This document shows positions 7,619 through 16,159 of a stretch of DNA of 39,832 bases, one piece after another. Under the pieces are notes generated by a model. It made no database searches. It saw only the letters and a program-made list of their open reading frames with translations, and was not told the origin of the DNA. Numbering within the stretch: the first letter of the stretch is position 1; each line of letters starts with the position of its first letter. The stretch comes from Luteolibacter arcticus (GTDB lineage Bacteria > Verrucomicrobiota > Verrucomicrobiia > Verrucomicrobiales > Akkermansiaceae): NCBI RefSeq assembly GCF_025950235.1, contig NZ_JAPDDT010000030.1:1-39832 (forward strand), read 5' to 3'. The translations under genes and the position numbers were made by a program.

Positions 7619-8698
7619 ATGTTCAGATCACATTGCAAGAAGTGCCAAGCCGCTCAAGAAGTGCCGGACCACTACAATGGAAGGCACGTAAAATGCGGAC
7701 AATGTGGAACGACCTTTGTTGCACTTCCCGAAAGCCAGCACTTTCCCGAAAAGCAGGAGACAGTTCCTCAGGCTGGAAAATTCGACGGAGGCTCGCACAA
7801 GTCCAGCACACGAAAGCACGCCACTATCACCCTGCTGGCAATCGGTGCCATCGCGGCAGGGGGAGGCCTGCTTTACGCAAATAAGCGAAGCGGCGGAAAT
7901 TTTTCCGTATATTCGCTCGCTCAAACGACGCAGGAAATCGTCAAACAGGGGTATGTTGCAGATCGAAGTTATGCAGAGGAAATACGATCAGTAATTTCGG
8001 ACCAATCCATTGGGAACATCCGAGCTGACAGTGCGATCCAGCAATGCGCAAACGGGTCGTTTCGCCTTGGCGAGATGATCGCAATAGTAGCGAATCAACT
8101 CGACAAAGACGGAAGTTCAAAATCGAGCATTTCCTCAACGTTCTCCAACCGCAGCATCAACGATATTTCATCGAAGGGCGCCGCTCAACAAACAGCCAAT
8201 GGAATTTACCGATGCGTGGATCTGCTGTGCATAGTCGCACGGGAGGCTGATCGGCAATCTGAGCACACGGCAGCCATTCAAGAAATCGAATCCGATTTGA
8301 ACCTCAACAACATTTCCGCCAAGTCTGCCTACCAGCAGATTGCTAACGGGGGATTCCGGATGGCCGAACTTGTGGCTCTAATCTGCAAAATCACAGCCCG
8401 AGATGATGAATCAGAAAATGAAGCTCGGGCTATCCTGTCGGAAATGCGAACATCCGATATAAGCTCGCGCAGCGCGTTGCAACAGGCGGCGAACAGCCTC
8501 TACTCGAGCTGCAAGCTAATGGCGGTTTTCGCGAGGCAGATGGATCGGGACTCCTTGAGAAAAAGCGAGATTTCCGAGAAGTTGCACCAACTCAATTTGA
8601 ACGACATTTCCGCAGACAGCGCCTACCAACAAATGGCGAATGGGTTCTACAGATTGACGGAATTGACGGGAATCGCGGCCGACGGCCTCAATCCTTAA
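7619..8698 (+). CDS. Zinc-ribbon membrane protein with five 49-residue repeats
   Basis: I do not recognise this 359-residue protein. Residues 1-35 form a zinc ribbon of the MJ0042/GYF type (C6-x2-C9, then C26-x2-C29). A TM helix lies at about 67-86. Residues 115-359 are five consecutive units of exactly 49 residues, each with a core like NDISAxSAYQQxANGxYRxxEL. The last unit ends at the C-terminus. The topology puts the ribbon in the cytoplasm and the repeats outside, or the reverse. Base composition is clearly AT-richer than in neighbouring genes, and codon use differs, suggesting transfer or relaxed evolution. ATG 7619 directly precedes the ribbon; an upstream ATG-less extension to 7565 is unlikely. 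Function unknown; the repeats may form a helical scaffold. Confidence 0.8.
   Translation: MFRSHCKKCQAAQEVPDHYNGRHVKCGQCGTTFVALPESQHFPEKQETVPQAGKFDGGSHKSSTRKHATITLLAIGAIAAGGGLLYANKRSGGNFSVYSLAQTTQEIVKQGYVADRSYAEEIRSVISDQSIGNIRADSAIQQCANGSFRLGEMIAIVANQLDKDGSSKSSISSTFSNRSINDISSKGAAQQTANGIYRCVDLLCIVAREADRQSEHTAAIQEIESDLNLNNISAKSAYQQIANGGFRMAELVALICKITARDDESENEARAILSEMRTSDISSRSALQQAANSLYSSCKLMAVFARQMDRDSLRKSEISEKLHQLNLNDISADSAYQQMANGFYRLTELTGIAADGLNP
7961..8695 (+). repeat. Five tandem 147-bp coding repeats
   Basis: The codon for the Asn/Asp just before the invariant Ile falls at 8015, 8162, 8309, 8456 and 8603, a spacing of exactly 147 bases each time, with no insertion or deletion. Units run 7961-8107, 8108-8254, 8255-8401, 8402-8548 and 8549-8695. 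The DNA has diverged much more than the protein core, so the duplications are old and selection has kept both length and motif. Units 3 and 5 are the most alike (LNLNxISAxSAYQQxANG). Confidence 0.9.
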
Positions 8699-8712
8699 TC
8701 CTTAGGCCGCAT

Positions 8713-9570
8713 TCAAGGCAACCTCACACACGAGATCGCCAGAAACACCGGAAATTCCTTCACCGCGCGGTTCTCACCCTTTGCTCGTGGGCCTGGCTGA
8801 GAGCGGCGGTGGCTGAAGAGTTCCTCGCAGACGGTGATCGCGAGTCCGGCTTGGCCGAAGGCGGTGAGGACTTCGCCGACGGGGCGGTGATAGAAGGTGG
8901 TGGTGTCCCCTCCTCCTTGACCGGGGTGGGTGACGATGGGGATTTCCTGCGGGACGCCGTAGCGGTCCACGCGGCGGTATTGGAGCTTCCGCCCCTCGTC
9001 CCAACCCCAGTGGGCTTGTTGGGGAATGCGAAAGCAGGGGTGCATGAAGATGGCGACGAAGCGGCCGCCGGGTTTCACGGCCGCGGCGACTTGGCGAGCC
9101 ATCGCGGGAAGGTCCGGCACGTCGTGCACCGCCATGATGCACGCGGCGGCATCGTGCGAACCATCGGCCCACGGGCCGGGAGCGCAGGCATCAGCGACGA
9201 GGAGTTCGACGCGCTTGTCGTTTTGAAAGCGTGCCTTAGCAGACTCGATCAGCCGCGGCGAGGCATCCACGCCGGTCACGCGGCCGACCTTGGCCTCCAG
9301 CAGGTGAGGGATGAGCACGCCTTGCCCGCAGCAAAGATCGAGGATCTTCTCGCCCGGCTTCGGCGCGAGCAGGCGCAGCGCGGCGGGCAGGATGACATTG
9401 CGATGGTAGTCGGAGCCCTTGTCACCGACGAGCTTGTCGTACCAACCAGCCACCTGGTCCCAGCCTTGTTCACCGCTACCGGCCGCGCGCTTCTTGGGCG
9501 GCGGTGGGCCGGGACGTTGCCAGGCGGCTTTCTTGGCGTGGAATTGCGGGCGCTTGCGGGGAAATGACAT
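8713..9570 (-). CDS. Class I SAM-dependent methyltransferase
   Basis: A 285-residue protein. The SAM-binding motif I is KILDLCCGQGVLIPHLLE, followed by VTGVDASPRLIESAKAR (motif with the acidic residue that binds ribose), LLVADACAPG and a motif after it, AACIMAVHDVPDLPAMARQV, AAAVKPGGRFVAIFMHPCFR. This is the UbiE/Methyltransf_11/25 type. The N-terminus (MSFPRKRPQFHAKKAAWQRP) is basic and Pro-rich. The C-terminal part has RRVDRYGVPQEIPIVTHPG and TTFYHRPVGEVL, typical of small-molecule methyltransferases with a lid region. The substrate is unknown. ATG 9570 is chosen because the upstream frame (to 9720) has no domain character. It ends 14 bases from the convergent repeat-protein gene. Confidence 0.88.
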   Translation of the reverse strand: MSFPRKRPQFHAKKAAWQRPGPPPPKKRAAGSGEQGWDQVAGWYDKLVGDKGSDYHRNVILPAALRLLAPKPGEKILDLCCGQGVLIPHLLEAKVGRVTGVDASPRLIESAKARFQNDKRVELLVADACAPGPWADGSHDAAACIMAVHDVPDLPAMARQVAAAVKPGGRFVAIFMHPCFRIPQQAHWGWDEGRKLQYRRVDRYGVPQEIPIVTHPGQGGGDTTTFYHRPVGEVLTAFGQAGLAITVCEELFSHRRSQPGPRAKGENRAVKEFPVFLAISCVRLP

Positions 9571-9745
9571 GAAAGAACTGCGGGCGTGGGAATGTCGGGG
9601 CACGGGCGAAGCCCGCCACTTGTTTGGCAGCGGCCCTGCTCCCGTGCAAGACATCCCACGCCGGTCGATCCGCGCCCGGGCGTTCCGGCACATTCGTAGA
9701 ACTCCCTCATGGCCACCCATAACGGCGCTCGCAAGTCTCCCGCTC

Positions 9746-10516
9746 CTATTCAGAGCGGGGGAATACCTTGCTGGTTCCTTCCGGTCTAAATCGATGAACG
9801 AGGCACCCGAGCGTGTAACCGAAAACGAGATGCCCGATCCAACTGAGCAGCAGGCTGGTGGGGGTGATCACAAACATCTTGTCCTCACCTTGCGGGGAAA
9901 TCTTGAGCGTGACGATGAGGCAGGCCCATACCAAACATCCAAAGCCAAGGGCGATGAGTCTCGTCACACGGGCCGTGATGCGAGCCTGGTGATGTTCCGC
10001 AAGGAGTGGCTTGAGGAGGGAAAACGCGCAAACAAACGCCATCCCCATCCCTCCTCCATTGCCGAGGTATCGCCAGAGATACCCGAGGACCGCGCGATCA
10101 TTGCCATCCCCGACCAACATTCCACCGATACCGGGAATGAAGTCACCCATCCAGCCAGCCATGATGAAAGGAATCCGCACGCCATCGTAACAGGCCACCG
10201 CGAGAATACCCAAGGTGAAACCATGCAGCATCAGCCTGCCATAGGTGATCCGGTAACAGCTCAGTCCCATGGCGATGCCAAGCGCCGGAACGACCAGGAA
10301 GAGCGAGGCAAAGGGAAGGGTGGAAATCCCCATGAGCGACAAGGCAAGAGCCGTGATGGGTGAGAATCCAATAGCGAAAATCAGGGCCGCCGCCATGCCT
10401 TCATGAAGCAACGGCACGGCACGTTCCGGTCGCATGTGGGAACGCATCAAGGCGCCGAGAGCGAGATGCGCGGTGATCCTCTTCATGTGATGCTTTGGCA
10501 GGCGAAGGTTTGACAT
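9746..10516 (-). CDS. Polytopic membrane protein of unknown function
   Basis: A 256-residue protein with about six hydrophobic segments (for example around MAAALIFAIGFSPITALALS, LPFASLFLVVPALGIAMGL, LMLHGFTLGILAVACY, GMGMAFVCAF, LIALGFGCLVWACLIV and LLLSWIGHLVFGYTLGCLVH). The conserved-looking loop YDGVRIPFIMAGWMGDFIPG, followed by GYLWRYLGNGGGMGMAF, recalls uncharacterised bacterial membrane proteins, but I cannot name a family. ATG 10516 gives a short basic N-terminus; the longer frame to 10657 is Pro-rich and overlaps the region just before the SIMPL gene stop. No neighbour indicates its role. Confidence 0.72.
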   Translation of the reverse strand: MSNLRLPKHHMKRITAHLALGALMRSHMRPERAVPLLHEGMAAALIFAIGFSPITALALSLMGISTLPFASLFLVVPALGIAMGLSCYRITYGRLMLHGFTLGILAVACYDGVRIPFIMAGWMGDFIPGIGGMLVGDGNDRAVLGYLWRYLGNGGGMGMAFVCAFSLLKPLLAEHHQARITARVTRLIALGFGCLVWACLIVTLKISPQGEDKMFVITPTSLLLSWIGHLVFGYTLGCLVHRFRPEGTSKVFPRSE

Positions 10517-10653
10517 ACCCGGATGCGGACCGAGGTCACGCGACGGATCAAAATTGAATCCAGGAACACCGGTTGTCTCGATTGACACTGGCGGACACAG
10601 CGGGGGTGGATGGGGCCGCGCGTGCCACTGTAGATCCCATTCCATGTGGCCCA

Positions 10654-11457
10654 TCAATTCACCTTGTACTCGGCGCGGACGATGGTGATGATGTCCTTTT
10701 CGTAGGAGGTGGTGTCGTTGTTGCCCTCGCTGGACGCGGCGGTGGAGTTGGCGGGATTGATGTTGATGATCCCCATCGAAGAATAAACGAGCGACCCGAG
10801 TCCGGCGTTGCCCGCCGAGCTGAGGATTTTCTCGGCCCGGCTGCGGGCATCCTTGGCGGCCTCCGCCAGCATCTCGAGCTTCAGCTCGCCGAGGCGGGTG
10901 TAGTAGTAGCTCGGCTGATGGGAGGTCACGAAGACGTCCTGCTCCAACAGCGACGTGATCTCGCGCGACGCCTTCTCGATCAGCGGCACATCCGGGGAGC
11001 CCACGGAGACCACCTGCACCGCACGGAAGCCAACGGATTTGGAGGTTTCAGTACGCAGCGGCACGTTGGTGCCCGGGAGCACCTTGTCTTCGCGGACGGT
11101 CTCGAACTCCTCGTTGATGGAGGCGGATTGGATCTTGATGTCGTCCGGCTTGATGCCCTGGGCCTTCAGGAAGGCGACCGCCTTTTCCGTGCCGCCCTTG
11201 AGTGAAACGTAGGCCGCGGTGCGGTCGGGGCCCTTGCCCTCAATGGTGGCCGACCACAGGATGTAATCGGAAACGATCCTCTTCTTGGCGGATCCCGTGA
11301 TGAGGATGTTGTTCTTCTCGGGTGGTTTCCGCACGTCCCGCCAGGTGTCGGCGGCGATGTAGGTGGAGACCGCTAGGCCGAGCGCGAGCGGGATGGCCGC
11401 AAGCGGCGGGAGGCTGATGTTGCGGACGGGGCGTTGCGGACTGGATTCGAGGCTCAT
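10654..11457 (-). CDS. SIMPL (DUF541) domain protein
   Basis: A 267-residue protein with one N-terminal hydrophobic helix (about 16-36) that acts as signal or anchor, then a SIMPL/DUF541 domain: NILITGSAKKRIVSDYILWS (the family's 'v.V.G.g....pD.a.....v'), KGGTEKAVAFLKAQGIKPDD, IKIQSAS, FRAVQVVSVGSPDVPLIEKA and a closing ELKLEMLAEAAKDARSRAEK with IIRAEYKVN-like end. In other bacteria such proteins (BP26/YggE type) are periplasmic and linked to oxidative-stress protection, but the mechanism is unknown. It is followed on the same strand by the membrane protein at 9746-10516, with 137 bases between them. Confidence 0.9.
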   Translation of the reverse strand: MSLESSPQRPVRNISLPPLAAIPLALGLAVSTYIAADTWRDVRKPPEKNNILITGSAKKRIVSDYILWSATIEGKGPDRTAAYVSLKGGTEKAVAFLKAQGIKPDDIKIQSASINEEFETVREDKVLPGTNVPLRTETSKSVGFRAVQVVSVGSPDVPLIEKASREITSLLEQDVFVTSHQPSYYYTRLGELKLEMLAEAAKDARSRAEKILSSAGNAGLGSLVYSSMGIININPANSTAASSEGNNDTTSYEKDIITIVRAEYKVN

Positions 11458-11577
11458 GGTGGGATCGGAGTGGTAGATCGCGGATGAACCGGATCATCCG
11501 CCGATCAGCAGATGCGGAATTTCCCGTCCGGAAGGATCAGGGAAAATGCGGGCCTCGAGAAATTTCTGCCTTACTCC

Positions 11578-13524
11578 TCATTTCGCCGCCGGCTTCTCAG
11601 GCGGCAGCGACTTCTCCTGCGGCGACGGCTTCTCCGGTAGCAGCGCCTTCTCCCGCGGCCGCGGTAGATCGTGCCGGAGCCCGATCCCGTCGGCGGCGGC
11701 GGCGAGTTGATTGAGGCGGAAATGGTAGACGGCATCCGTGGGCTTGGCTCCGGCAGGCAAGGCAACCGTTAGGCGGCGCGGCGGGGATTTCCCGCCGTCG
11801 TCATCGTCCGGCAGGGAGGCGAAAGCCTGGAGCAGCACGGGGTAAGGAATCAGCACCCCCTCAAGGTAGAACTGGCCACGTGCGTTCATCTCCAGCGCAA
11901 CCGTATGGGTCTCAAACAACCGGGCGCGCGCCCATGCGACGGCCGCGTCGGCATCCTTGGATTCCATCACCAGCTTCTCGAGTTGCGCATTGGCCCGCTG
12001 AAGCCTGCTGATCTCTTCCGCGTGGCGCTCCTGGTTCGCCACCTCGCTGCTCACCTTGTCGAGCAGGGCCTGGTTCTCCTTCCGCAGCGCCTCGAATTCT
12101 GCGGGCAGTTCCGCTTCATTCGTGCTCATGCGTTGGATCTCGCCGAGCATCCGTTGGTTCGACTCGAGGAGACCGGCCAAGCGCTCCTTGTGATCGACGA
12201 GCTCGAGTTTCTGCCGGTCCAGCTCCCGGTTCTTCCACAGCAGCTCCTCCTTGGCATCGAGCGCCCGCTTCATACCGATGGATGTCCCCGCCGCCCCCAG
12301 CAGCAGGGCGGCCAGCAGCGCGCCCCCCGCGACGACCGGGCCGCGATGGCGGCGGGCGAAACGCTGCATGAGGTAGGCCATGCTCGGCGGGCGGGCCTCG
12401 ACCGGCTTGTGCTGGAGATAGCGCAGCAAGTCCTCCGCAAAGGCACCGGCAGACTCGTAGCGGCGCTCGGGGTCCTTTTCGAGGGCTTTCAAGACGATCC
12501 AATCGAGGTCGCCCCGCAGGGCGCGAGGGGAAACCTCCGACCGGCCATCGGCATGGGGACCGACGGGGAAATCAGAAAGCCGGGTGCTTGGCTTCGGCGG
12601 GATCACCTCATGGATGAGCCGCCGGATTTCACCGTAGGGCACGCCGCGGAGCCGCTCGGGATCCAAGGGCGTCGTCCCGGTCAGGAGTTCATACAACACG
12701 ACGCCGAGCGAATAAATGTCGCTGCGGGTGTCCACCGCCAGCGGGTGGAGTTCCGCCTGCTCCGGGCTCATGTACTGCGGGGTGCCAATCATCCGCCCCA
12801 TCTGAGTGAAGAGGGTGATCCCGGAAGCTTCGGTGCCGATCGCCTTGGCGATGCCGAAGTCGATCACCTTCACGACCGGTTCGCCGTCGTGGACGGACAC
12901 GAGGAGATTCGCGGGTTTCAAGTCGCGGTGGATGATGCCTTTCTGATGCGCGTGCTGCACCGCGGCGCAGACGTCGGCGAAAAGCCCGAGCATTCCGGCG
13001 ATCCCGAGGTCGGCCCCGGCGCGGAATTCCGTGATCGTCACGCCTTCAACCAACTCCATCACGAAGTAGGGCCGCCCACCGGGGGTGGTTCCCGCATCGT
13101 AGACCTTGGCGATGTGCGGGTGGTCCATCAGCGCCAGCGCCTGGCGCTCCGCCTCGAAGCGGGAGATGATTTCCCGGGAGTCCATGCCCGGCTTGATCAG
13201 CTTGAGCGCCACCTGGCGCTTCACCGGCGAGGATTGTTCCGCCAGATAGACGGTGCCGAAGCCGCCCTCGCCCAGTTGCCGGAGCAGCTTGAAGGGACCG
13301 ATCGTGTCGCCTTGCCTCTCAGTGCGGGCTTCGTCCCGGAGAAGATGCGCTGCCGGTATCATGAAACCTTCATCCGCGAAATGTGCGGCGACGAGCGACT
13401 CGACCTCCTCGAGCAGGGCCCGGTCCCCGCGGCAGGCCTCGCCGAGGTAGCCGGCGCGCTCCTCCGGCCCAGGGATTTCCAAGGCGGTCTGCAGGATGAT
13501 ATCCAGGGATGGTCGGTCAGGCAT
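11578..13524 (-). CDS. Membrane serine/threonine protein kinase
   Basis: A 648-residue Hanks-type kinase. An N-terminal 75 residues (PDRPSLDIILQTALEIPGPE, ALLEEVESLVAAH) precede the kinase domain (about 76-375): GEGGFGTVYLAEQ (85-97), catalytic lysine in VALKLIK (K108), HRDLKPANLL (199-208), DFGIAKA (222-228), GTPQYMSPEQ and DIYSLGVVLYELLTG. A TM helix is at about 395-417. A coiled-coil-like region (420-530) and a C-terminal domain with Lys/Pro-rich repeats (PREKALLPEKPSPQEKS) follow and should be periplasmic. It lies 95 bases downstream of an ECF sigma gene on the same strand. ECF43-type sigma factors are known to be linked to STPKs. A TTG start 18 bases upstream is possible, but ATG 13524 is preferred. 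Confidence 0.93.
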   Translation of the reverse strand: MPDRPSLDIILQTALEIPGPEERAGYLGEACRGDRALLEEVESLVAAHFADEGFMIPAAHLLRDEARTERQGDTIGPFKLLRQLGEGGFGTVYLAEQSSPVKRQVALKLIKPGMDSREIISRFEAERQALALMDHPHIAKVYDAGTTPGGRPYFVMELVEGVTITEFRAGADLGIAGMLGLFADVCAAVQHAHQKGIIHRDLKPANLLVSVHDGEPVVKVIDFGIAKAIGTEASGITLFTQMGRMIGTPQYMSPEQAELHPLAVDTRSDIYSLGVVLYELLTGTTPLDPERLRGVPYGEIRRLIHEVIPPKPSTRLSDFPVGPHADGRSEVSPRALRGDLDWIVLKALEKDPERRYESAGAFAEDLLRYLQHKPVEARPPSMAYLMQRFARRHRGPVVAGGALLAALLLGAAGTSIGMKRALDAKEELLWKNRELDRQKLELVDHKERLAGLLESNQRMLGEIQRMSTNEAELPAEFEALRKENQALLDKVSSEVANQERHAEEISRLQRANAQLEKLVMESKDADAAVAWARARLFETHTVALEMNARGQFYLEGVLIPYPVLLQAFASLPDDDDGGKSPPRRLTVALPAGAKPTDAVYHFRLNQLAAAADGIGLRHDLPRPREKALLPEKPSPQEKSLPPEKPAAK

Positions 13525-13619
13525 GACGGCTAGCGGGTGCAATCCCGCCGAATAATTCTCGCGGGATCATCCATGCGGAATCCGCCGGAAAAGTGGATCA
13601 AAAGATTCGCCGGCCTCCT

Positions 13620-14201
13620 TCAATCGTCCCGGTGCAGTTCTCGGAACAACCAGGCCCGCGCGTAGATCCAGTCGCGCTTCGCCGTGGGAGTGGAAATGCC
13701 GAGGGCCTCGGCGGTTTCCTCGATCGTCATGCCCACGAAATAGCGCAGTTTCACCACTTCGGCCTTGCGCGGTTCGAGCAGGGCGAAGCGGTCAAGGATG
13801 CCGTGGATGGCGAGGATTTCGTCGTCCTGTGCGACGGGAACGGCGATGGCGTCTTCCGCGAAGCCGGTCCGCTGCAACTCGCCGCCGTGGCGGACGGCCT
13901 GCCGGTGCCTCGCCCGGTCGATAAGGATGCGGCGCATCGCCTCGGCGGCCGCGCTGAAGAAATGCCGGCGCCCTTCCCACCGGGGTTCCCCGGGCGAGAG
14001 CTTGAGGAAGGCCTCGTGCACCAAGGCGGTTGCCTGCAGCGTGTGGGCCTCCGCTTCCTGCCTCAGCCGCCAGGCCGCTAGCTTGCGCAACTCGCCATAA
14101 ACGAGCGGGATCAGATCCTCCGCAGCCTGTTTGTCTCCTTCACAGGCCGCACAGAGGACGCGGGTCACCTGATCGTCTTCCATTTCCTGTGTCTGCGCCA
14201 T
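13620..14201 (-). CDS. ECF sigma factor (STPK-linked type)
   Basis: A 193-residue sigma factor with region 2 (PLVYGELRKLAAWRLRQE, TLQATALVHEAFLKL, RHFFSAAAEAMRRILIDRAR) and region 4 (RKAEVVKLRYFVGMTIEETA, EALGISTPTAKRDW). The wording matches the TIGR02999/Sig70-ECF group common in Planctomycetes and Verrucomicrobia, which characteristically lacks a classical anti-sigma gene and lies near serine/threonine kinases. The kinase gene follows directly downstream, so phosphorylation control is a reasonable inference. ATG 14201 is the first start in the frame. It is divergent from nothing close; recR follows upstream on the same strand. Confidence 0.93.
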   Translation of the reverse strand: MAQTQEMEDDQVTRVLCAACEGDKQAAEDLIPLVYGELRKLAAWRLRQEAEAHTLQATALVHEAFLKLSPGEPRWEGRRHFFSAAAEAMRRILIDRARHRQAVRHGGELQRTGFAEDAIAVPVAQDDEILAIHGILDRFALLEPRKAEVVKLRYFVGMTIEETAEALGISTPTAKRDWIYARAWLFRELHRDD

Positions 14202-14255
14202 GGGTGGGAATCTTGTCTGCCGGATTCCATCGGCCCGGCGAGCATCAAATTCCCG

Positions 14256-14855
14256 TCACAGACCGCGACGGCCTTCGAGAGCGCGGGCTAGGGTGAGGGC
14301 GTCGGCGTGTTCGAGACCACCGCCGGCAGGCAAGCCTTGGGCGATGCGTGTGACGGGGCACTTCCCCTTGAGCAGGCCGGCGAGATAGTTCGCGGTGGCC
14401 TCGCCTTCGACATCGGAGCCGGGCGCGAGGATGACTTCGGTCACTCCCTCGCTTTCGATCCGTCGCATCAGCGGTCCGATGCGCAGGTCATCGGGAGTCA
14501 CATTGTCGAGCGGCGAGAGCTTTCCGCCGAGGCAGTGGTAGCGGCCCTTGAAAGCACCGGAGCGTTCCAGCGGGAGCACATCGGTAGCCTGCTCGACCAC
14601 GCAGAGGACCGACTCGCGCGAGGAATCGGCGCAAATCGCGCAACGCTCGGCCGTGGCGAAGAAGCCACAATTCGCGCAGGCGACCACCTCGGCCTTCGCT
14701 TCCTCCAAAGCGGACGCAAGGGCGAGCGGATCCGCCCGCGAGCTCTGGAGTAGCCAGATCGCGATCCGTTCCGCGCTGCGCGGGCCGACACCGGGGAGCC
14801 GGCGGAGTTCCTCCACCAGCTTGCCGACGGCTTCCGGGTATTCGATGCGGGCCAT
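14256..14855 (-). CDS. recR: Recombination protein RecR
   Basis: Part of the RecFOR complex, which loads RecA at single-strand gaps during DNA repair. The 199-residue protein has the full family layout: helix-hairpin-helix LPGVGPRSAERIAIWLL (20-36), the four-Cys zinc motif (C60, C63, C72, C75; CANCGFFATAERCAIC), and the Toprim domain with VLCVVEQATDVLPLERSG, YHCLGGKLSPLDNVTPDDL, EVILAPGSDVEGEATANYL and RIAQGLPAGGGLEHAD. Length and all motifs are normal. It precedes the ECF sigma gene with a 54-base gap and follows a small membrane protein gene by 14 bases on the same strand. Confidence 0.97.
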   Translation of the reverse strand: MARIEYPEAVGKLVEELRRLPGVGPRSAERIAIWLLQSSRADPLALASALEEAKAEVVACANCGFFATAERCAICADSSRESVLCVVEQATDVLPLERSGAFKGRYHCLGGKLSPLDNVTPDDLRIGPLMRRIESEGVTEVILAPGSDVEGEATANYLAGLLKGKCPVTRIAQGLPAGGGLEHADALTLARALEGRRGL

Positions 14856-14869
14856 GGAAAATCAGTCGG

Positions 14870-15295
14870 TCAGTCTTCCGGTTCTTGGTGGCGGGTCGCG
14901 TAAATCATCGCCCACAGGCCGCACCAGACCAGCGCGAGCAGCGGCATGGTGATCTCCGCCTGATAGCCGGCCAGCGCAAGCACCGGCACCCACGCCACGG
15001 TCAGAAGCAGCGCGGTCGCCCACAGCACCGAACGCCGCCAGGTTTTCCGCGAGCCGAGCATGCCACCGGCGAGGCCGAGCACCATGGGGACGGCCCAAAG
15101 CCACGGCGCATAGGCCGGCAAGGGGCGGAATTCGCCGCCGAGTCCGGTGGTTTTCACCCACGTGGCGACGACCAAGTCGAGCTTGTTGGAAAAGCCGAGC
15201 AACTCCAGCACGGCCGCCAAAACGAGCGACATCGCGCCGATCGACGTCAATGCGGCAAGCGGATGGGCAGGTGGTTTCGGCGCGGCAGCAGGCAT
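14870..15295 (-). CDS. Small four-TM membrane protein
   Basis: A 141-residue hydrophobic protein with about four TM helices (about 14-33, 62-82, 88-107 and 112-131) and an Ala/Pro-rich N-terminus. No family is recognised. The loops are short, and the C-terminus (ATRHQEPED) is charged. It is 14 bases upstream of recR on the same strand and could be co-transcribed with it, though a functional link is not implied. Confidence 0.7.
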   Translation of the reverse strand: MPAAAPKPPAHPLAALTSIGAMSLVLAAVLELLGFSNKLDLVVATWVKTTGLGGEFRPLPAYAPWLWAVPMVLGLAGGMLGSRKTWRRSVLWATALLLTVAWVPVLALAGYQAEITMPLLALVWCGLWAMIYATRHQEPED

Positions 15296-15370
15296 CGGGC
15301 GGGCGCAGATTAGGCGGAGAGCTTCGGAAAGCTCAATAGATTCGTTCCTTCGGGAGTACTCCCCGGGGAG

Positions 15371-15414
15371 CCCCCCGGGAGCGCCGGTCTTCAGACCGGC
15401 CCGAATGGTCCCTC
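15371..15414. repeat. Dispersed hairpin repeat, copy A
   Basis: C-rich start, then a perfect 8-bp stem GCCGGTCT-TC-AGACCGGC (15383-15400), then the tail CCGAATGGTCCCTC. The same 40-base block recurs at 25098-25140. It lies in the gap upstream of the membrane protein gene and just past the bcp stop. This copy lacks the second hairpin (GCGGAAT stem) that is present in copies B and C. Confidence 0.85.
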
Positions 15415-15424
15415 GATGCCAGCC

Positions 15425-15895
15425 TCAGCCCAGCACCTCCCGCAGCAACGCCAGATGCTCATCCGGCGAAACCTTTTCCAGCACCGCCTCGATCATCCCA
15501 TCCGCGCCGATGACGAAGGTGCTCCTCTCGGTGCCCATGAAGGTCTTCCCGTACATCGTCTTCTCCACCCACACCCCGTAGGCATTCGCGATCGCCTGGT
15601 CCTCATCGGCGAGCAGCGGATAGGGCAGGTCATACTTGGCGATGAACTTCCGGTGGCTTTTCACGGGATCGACGCTGACGCCGAAAATCCGCGCCGTGGC
15701 CTTGATGTCGTCCCAGCCGTCGCGCAGGGCGCAGGCCTGCTTGGTGCAGCCGGGGGTATCGTCCTTCGGGTAAAAGACCAGCACCACCCGCTGGCCGCGG
15801 AGGCTGGAAAGGGTCACGGTGGCGTCATCACCGTGGCCCTCGGCAACGACGGGAGCGGTGAAATCCGGGGCGAGCGATCCAATGGCAGGCTTCAT
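15425..15895 (-). CDS. bcp: Thioredoxin-dependent peroxiredoxin, Bcp/PrxQ type
   Basis: Reduces hydrogen peroxide and organic hydroperoxides using thioredoxin. The 156-residue protein has the PrxQ signature VLVFYPKDDTPGCTKQACAL, with peroxidatic C50 and resolving C55 five residues on, the atypical 2-Cys layout of this group. Further family segments are GSLAPDFTAPV, IFGVSVDPVKSHRKFIAKYD, LPYPLLADEDQAIANAYGVW and RSTFVIGADGMIEAVLEKV. ATG 15895 gives the usual start MKPAIGSLAPDF; the frame upstream (to 15931) is not needed. It diverges from rpsU over about 260 bases. Confidence 0.95.
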   Translation of the reverse strand: MKPAIGSLAPDFTAPVVAEGHGDDATVTLSSLRGQRVVLVFYPKDDTPGCTKQACALRDGWDDIKATARIFGVSVDPVKSHRKFIAKYDLPYPLLADEDQAIANAYGVWVEKTMYGKTFMGTERSTFVIGADGMIEAVLEKVSPDEHLALLREVLG

Positions 15896-16159
15896 GGAGC
15901 GCCAAAATGCACCCCTCCCCGACCGGTGCAAGGCTGCCGCGAATCGGTAAACAACGAAATGGGCGAAATTGTCGAAAACGGAAGAGCCCGCAGTTTGGCA
16001 ACGTGCCGGAGGATCTTGCGTTTCGCGAAATCTCGTTCGGTTTGCTGTTCTAATTCACCGATTTACAGGCCCGAAAATCCCGAAGTCCCGGATTGACAAG
16101 CCTCCGCCCCCGACTCAGCTTCCGCGCCCCGACTTTTAGGAAAACCATATCCAAATCGA

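Noticed and set aside
7961..8695. The five repeats as a possible CRISPR or VNTR
   Set aside because: Period is 147 bp with heavy DNA divergence, in one open frame; repeat identity is at protein level only.
11905..13533. 542-codon forward open frame antisense to the STPK gene
   Set aside because: The kinase on the minus strand has every catalytic motif; the forward product has none.
16093..16121. TTGACA as an rpsU promoter
   Set aside because: The -35 match is perfect but the site 17 bp on (CAGCTT) is poor, and sigma preference in this phylum is uncertain; mentioned only in the gene entry.
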